DNA of 64,000 bases from Phytopseudomonas daroniae (lineage in GTDB: Bacteria > Pseudomonadota > Gammaproteobacteria > Pseudomonadales > Pseudomonadaceae). The notes beneath the pieces are model-generated. The model was not told the DNA's origin. It saw only the letters and a program-made list of their open reading frames with translations, and did no database searches. The stretch is from contig NZ_QJUI01000002.1 in NCBI RefSeq assembly GCF_004327285.1, positions 62,001 to 126,000 on the forward strand, given 5' to 3'. The first letter of the stretch is position 1, and the number at the start of each line of letters is the position of its first letter. The position numbers and the translations under genes were made by a program. Below are positions 60,721 to 64,000 of the stretch, in pieces.

Positions 60721-61617
60721 CTACCGATCACCATGCGTCTGCTCCAGCAACCAGTCACGAACCAGCGCGAGCGGAGCGTGCTGGCGTGCTCGCCGCGGGC
60801 TGACCAAATAGAAACCTCGCTCGTCCTGCAGTACCGGCTCGAACGGAATGATCAGTCGCCCCGCGTGGATATCCCGCTCGACGAAGAAGCGGCTGGCCAG
60901 GGCAATACCCTGCCCGGCGATGGCCGCCTCGATAGCCAGCGAGGTCTGGTTGAAGCGCACATTTTTCGCCGCAGCCTGCAGCGCCTGAGGGAACACCTGA
61001 TCGAGAAACCGTGGCCAGAGATTGTGTGCGTCATGCAACAGGGGGTAGCGCGCCAAGGCTTCCAGGCTGCACGGCGACCCAAGGCGCTCAAGCAGACCGG
61101 GGCTCACCACCGCGACGACAGCCTGCTCGAGCAATAGCTCGGTCTGCAGGCCTGGGCCAAAGGGCGGACGGCCGTAACGCACCGCAAGATCCACGCCATC
61201 GTTGTGAAAGCTGGAAAGTCGCTCGCTGGCCAGGATTCTCAGGTCGATCTGCGGATGCTGCGCAGAAAAGCCAGGCAGCCGCGGGATCAGCCATTTCGAC
61301 GCAAACGTCGGCGTCACGCTGATGGTCAGGTGCAGCGGCGCGGGTCTCAAGCCCTGCGTAGCATCGGCGATTACCTCGAACGCGCGACGGATACTCAGGC
61401 TGTAGCTTCTACCGCTCTCCGTCAGCGCCAGAGTGCGCGGATGCCGCTCGAACAGCTTGAGTCCCAAGTCGGCTTCCAGACCACGAATCTGCTGCGCCAC
61501 CGCCCCTTGGGTCACACCCAGCTCGTCACCAGCCAGGCGGAAATTCAAATGCCGCGCCACCACCTCGAACACACGCAGCGCATTGAGCGACGGTAATTGA
61601 CCGAATTCTTCAGACAT
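60721..61617 (-). CDS. LysR-family regulator of the GcvA type
   Basis: 298 aa. Winged helix SLNALRVFEVVARHLNFRLA, VTQGAVAQQIRGLEADLGLKLF and RTLALTESGRSY; the effector domain begins LHLTISVTPTFASKWLIPRL, a GcvA/AmpR-type signature. It is divergent from the SDR gene at 61729 with a 111-bp gap. AT-rich inverted elements lie in that gap (GTAG-N5-CTAC at 61622-61634). The regulator therefore likely controls the SDR. Confidence 0.92.
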   Translation of the reverse strand: MSEEFGQLPSLNALRVFEVVARHLNFRLAGDELGVTQGAVAQQIRGLEADLGLKLFERHPRTLALTESGRSYSLSIRRAFEVIADATQGLRPAPLHLTISVTPTFASKWLIPRLPGFSAQHPQIDLRILASERLSSFHNDGVDLAVRYGRPPFGPGLQTELLLEQAVVAVVSPGLLERLGSPCSLEALARYPLLHDAHNLWPRFLDQVFPQALQAAAKNVRFNQTSLAIEAAIAGQGIALASRFFVERDIHAGRLIIPFEPVLQDERGFYLVSPRRARQHAPLALVRDWLLEQTHGDR

Positions 61618-61728
61618 AACTGTAGTTTTTCTACTGAATCAACATACGAAAACTGCCTCTCTCCTACACCACCTGGCTGATAGGCTATCAATCGTAGCTA
61701 ACGCCCTGAGTGCACTGGAGACAATACG

Positions 61729-62433
61729 ATGCCTGTAGAAAAAGTAGCAATCATAACCGCCGGCGGCAGTGGTATGGGCGCCGCAGCCGCACGTCGCTTG
61801 GTAGCCGATGGATTCAAGATCGCCATCCTCTCTTCGTCAGGCAAGGGCGAAGCGCTGGCCGAAGAGCTGGGCGGTTTCGGCGTGACCGGCAGCAACCAGT
61901 CCAGCCAGGATCTCGAAATCCTGGTCGAAGGCACACTGTCGCGATGGGGCCGCATCGATGTACTGGTCAACAGCGCCGGGCATGGCCCGCGTGCGCCGAT
62001 CCTGGAAATCAGCGACGAAGACTGGCATCGCGGCCTGGATACCTACCTGCTCAACGTGATCCGCCCAACACGCCTGGTCACGCCAACCATGCAGAAGCAA
62101 AAGAGTGGCGTGATCATCAATATCTCCAGCGCCTGGACGTTCGAGCCCAGTGAGCTGTTCCCCACGTCGGCGGTGTTCCGGGCCGGCCTGGCGTCTTTCA
62201 CGAAGATTTTCGCGGACACCCATGCCCGCAACAACATTCGCATGAACAACGTGCTACCCGGCTGGATCGACAGCCTGCCGGCCACCGAAGAGCGCAGGGC
62301 CAGCGTACCGCTGCAGCGTTACGGCAGCAGCGAGGAAGTGGCCGCGACCATCGCCTTTCTGGCCTCGGAGGGCGCGGCCTATATCACCGCACAGAATATC
62401 CGCGTCGATGGCGGCATCACCCGCGCAGTCTGA
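61729..62433 (+). CDS. SDR-family protein lacking the YxxxK catalytic motif
   Basis: 234-aa Rossmann-fold protein. The cofactor motif TAGGSGMGAAAARRL, the NSAGHGPRAP block and VIINISSAWTF with the usual Ser are present. The active-site segment reads ELFPTSAVFRAGLASFTK where YxxxK should occur, so Tyr is replaced by Thr or Ser and Lys by Phe or Arg. The C-terminal FLASEGAAYITAQNIRVDGG is typical. It may be a non-catalytic NAD(P)-binding protein or use another residue. It is divergent from a LysR gene that probably regulates it. Confidence 0.88.
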   Translation: MPVEKVAIITAGGSGMGAAAARRLVADGFKIAILSSSGKGEALAEELGGFGVTGSNQSSQDLEILVEGTLSRWGRIDVLVNSAGHGPRAPILEISDEDWHRGLDTYLLNVIRPTRLVTPTMQKQKSGVIINISSAWTFEPSELFPTSAVFRAGLASFTKIFADTHARNNIRMNNVLPGWIDSLPATEERRASVPLQRYGSSEEVAATIAFLASEGAAYITAQNIRVDGGITRAV

Positions 62434-62524
62434 TCGCCATGACGAACCGTGGAACTGCGGTTCAGCGGGTGCAGACGAGTGGCCAAGAATGCCCACAGAT
62501 CAGCGAGCATTCGTGGCTGAGACT

Positions 62525-63490
62525 TCAGCCAAGGCTGTCGTCGATCACCAGCACCAGCTTGCCGTTGACCTGATTGCCTTCCAGCGTGGCGAATGCCGCC
62601 TGCGCCTCGCTAATGGGGAAGGTCTGCGCCAGTTGCGGCTTGAGCCGCCCTTCGCCGAACAGCGGCCATACGTGCTGGCGCAGATCGCGCAGCAGATCGG
62701 CCTTGAACAGGTCGTCACGGCTGCGCAAGGTGGAGCCGATCAACTGGATACGCTTACCGAGCAGCAGCGCCAGATCCAGCTCAGCCTTGCGCCCGCCCAT
62801 CAAGCCGATGTTCACCCAGCGGCCATCGAGCGCAAGCAGCTTCAGGTTCAGCGCGGCGTAACTGGCACCCACCGGGTCGAGAATCACCTCGAAAGGGCCG
62901 ACCTCGTGCAGAGCCTCGAGGCCCTCACCACCCCGAATCGCACCGCCGGCAGCGCCCAGGCTCTCGCAATAGGCCAGGCGTTCGGCCGAACCAACGCTGA
63001 CCCAGCATGCACTGCCAAAAGCTTTGCACAGCTGGATCGCCGCCGATCCGACGCCACTGGCACCGGCGTGCAGCAGCACCTTCTCACCGGGTTTCAGGCC
63101 GGCCAGCTGGAACAGATTGAGCCAGGCCGTTGCGTAGACTTCCGGCAGCCCTGCGGCTTCGTGCAGAGACACACCTTCCGGTACGGGTAGTACATGGCGG
63201 GCATCGACCACCACTTCCTCGGCCAAGCCGCCACCCGCCAGCAGCGCGCAGACCCGGTCACCCACCTGCCAGTCGCAACCAGCGCCTACTTCGCTGACGA
63301 TACCGGCACATTCCAGGCCGAGAATATCGCTGGCGCCCGGTGGCGGCGGGTACAGGCCGGCACGTTGCAACAGGTCGGCACGGTTCAGGCCCGCGGCCGC
63401 CACGCGAATGCGCACTTCACCCACATCACAGGCAGGAGTGGGACGTTGCACCCATTCCACCTGCCCTTCCACGCCTTGCAATGCTTTCAC
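62525..63490 (-). CDS. NAD(P)H-quinone oxidoreductase (zinc-less MDR family)
   Basis: GTG start at 63490 (VKALQGVEGQVEW) with GGAGG at ideal spacing, giving 321 aa; a further ATG at 63508 would skip that site. Medium-chain dehydrogenase fold: GLNRADLLQRAGLYPPPPG, LGLECAGIVSEVG, then NADP-binding VLLHAGASGVGSAAIQLCKAFG and DPVGASYAALNLKLL. No zinc-ligand cysteines are seen, so it is a quinone reductase (PIG3/QOR-type). I recall a similar gene next to prc in P. aeruginosa. It reduces quinones and electrophiles. Confidence 0.9.
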   Translation of the reverse strand: MKALQGVEGQVEWVQRPTPACDVGEVRIRVAAAGLNRADLLQRAGLYPPPPGASDILGLECAGIVSEVGAGCDWQVGDRVCALLAGGGLAEEVVVDARHVLPVPEGVSLHEAAGLPEVYATAWLNLFQLAGLKPGEKVLLHAGASGVGSAAIQLCKAFGSACWVSVGSAERLAYCESLGAAGGAIRGGEGLEALHEVGPFEVILDPVGASYAALNLKLLALDGRWVNIGLMGGRKAELDLALLLGKRIQLIGSTLRSRDDLFKADLLRDLRQHVWPLFGEGRLKPQLAQTFPISEAQAAFATLEGNQVNGKLVLVIDDSLG

Positions 63491-63516
63491 GCTGCCTCCA
63501 TAGTGCATTTGAACCT

Positions 63517-63539
63517 AGCCCAGCGCTTAGCGCTGGGCT
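63517..63539 (+). terminator. Hairpin upstream of prc
   Basis: AGCCCAGCGC (63517-63526) pairs perfectly with GCGCTGGGCT (63530-63539) around TTA, followed by TTTG on the plus strand. It lies between the divergent qor and prc genes. It resembles a terminator but no plus-strand gene precedes it; it may insulate prc or be part of a repeat. Confidence 0.5.
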
Positions 63540-63617
63540 TTTGCATGCGCCGATTGAACCTGGCGCCCTCAAAGACGGCCTAATATGCGTTATCAACTGT
63601 CCCCACGTCGAATCAGC

Positions 63618-64000
63618 ATGAAGCGATCACTTATCAGCGCCACCCTGGCCCTCGTTCTCGGGCTGGGCGCATTGCCCCTCGCAGCCAAAACCAGCCAGGC
63701 CGATCCGTGGGAATACCTGCAGCCTGATCGCGAGCAGGTCATCGCCAGCCTCAACGTCGTCGAGCTGCTGCAGCGTCACCATTACAGCAAGCCGCCGCTC
63801 GACGATGCGCGCTCGGAGAAGATCTACCAGGGTTACCTGAAGATGCTCGACCCGGCACGCAGCTATTTCACTGCCGCGGATATCGCCGAATTCGACCGCT
63901 GGAAAGACAGATTCGACGACCTGCTGAAAAAGGGCGATCTCGGCCCCGGCTTCCATATCTACAAGCGTCAGCTCGTGCGCCAGCAGGAGCGCCTGAACTA
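63618..64000 (+). CDS. prc: Carboxy-terminal processing protease Prc/AlgO, partial (3' end beyond the right edge)
   Basis: Only the first 127 codons are in the window. Signal peptide MKRSLISATLALVLGLGALP (about 1-23), then the helical N-terminal domain of Prc/Tsp: DPWEYLQPDREQVIASLNVV, HHYSKPPLDD and LKMLDPARSYFTAADIAEFD. The PDZ and Ser-Lys catalytic parts are not included. An in-frame ATG at 63585 could extend it by 11 residues, but the signal peptide is best from 63618. In P. aeruginosa this gene (algO) degrades anti-sigma factor regulators and affects alginate. Identification is by N-terminus and position next to qor. Confidence 0.88.
   Translation, partial: MKRSLISATLALVLGLGALPLAAKTSQADPWEYLQPDREQVIASLNVVELLQRHHYSKPPLDDARSEKIYQGYLKMLDPARSYFTAADIAEFDRWKDRFDDLLKKGDLGPGFHIYKRQLVRQQERLN

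Noticed and set aside
1..64000. CRISPR arrays, prophage, conjugative or secretion-system genes
   Set aside because: No regular direct-repeat arrays with spacers, capsid, integrase, relaxase or secretion genes were seen; only dispersed repeats and one MITE.

Overview
The window is a stretch of ordinary chromosome from a Pseudomonas. High GC, dense short operons and many pseudomonad-specific families (oprH-phoP-phoQ, pcpS, apeB, ActP/DUF485, OprO/OprP-type porin, DUF2790, AlgO-type Prc) support this. A free-standing StpA-type glucosylglycerol-phosphate phosphatase, together with the style of the intergenic repeats, suggests the P. mendocina / P. pseudoalcaligenes (oleovorans) group; that placement is inference. 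No rRNA, CRISPR array, prophage or intact transposase is visible. One tRNA (Thr, anticodon CGT) is present.

Layout. 1-2.7 kb: the minus-strand oprH-phoP-phoQ operon (Mg2+ and cationic-peptide response), with phoQ cut by the left edge and four GTTCAG half-sites at exact 11-bp spacing upstream of oprH. 2.8-13.99 kb: a fragment of a NapC/NirT-type cytochrome, the phosphopantetheinyl transferase, apeB, a GmhA of enterobacterial type, a large MscS-family channel, LemA with an M48 protease, a CAP-domain protein, stpA and a bestrophin. 14.0-17.1 kb: a 484-bp non-coding gap with a palindrome, a promoter-like element and six consecutive hairpins, then uncharacterised membrane and envelope proteins (DUF2167, DUF2798). 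17.3-29.5 kb: housekeeping and hypothetical genes (LysR, parvulin, Zn metallopeptidase, GFA protein, inositol-phosphatase family, TauE/SafE, dgt, a serine hydrolase, a second-type YebC, Nudix, GNAT and several small lipoproteins).

29.5-36.2 kb: a repeat-rich gap, the acetate permease operon (DUF485-actP) with a TTAGAC/GTCTAA palindrome upstream, a flavin reductase, an amidase with an unusual active-site loop, and azlCD. 36.4-40.9 kb looks like an acquired redox cassette: LysR, aldo/keto reductase, a 271-bp MITE, and two short-chain dehydrogenases that share an almost identical Tat-like leader. It ends near tRNA-Thr at 41.2 kb. 41.3-51.6 kb: CvfB, a small SutA-like protein, an LtaS-type sulfatase, a winged-helix-like protein, a subtilase with Glu where the catalytic Asp is expected, a DEAD-box helicase, RarD and an azoreductase.

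51.7-64 kb: LysR, alpha/beta hydrolase, periplasmic cyclophilin and an ABC exporter in one direction, then DUF2790, a FemAB/GNAT-like protein, a phosphate/polyphosphate-type porin, a FabH-type condensing enzyme, a LysR divergent from an SDR that lacks the YxxxK motif, a quinone oxidoreductase, and the 5' end of prc/algO. As I remember it, much of this follows the P. aeruginosa PA3223-PA3286 neighbourhood in shuffled order.

No large unknown defence or biosynthetic system is evident. The most interesting signals are small: the structured RNA-like region at 14.1 kb, the two Tat-leader SDRs, the Glu-for-Asp subtilase, the SDR lacking YxxxK, the cytochrome remnant, and several clean palindromes beside identifiable operons.
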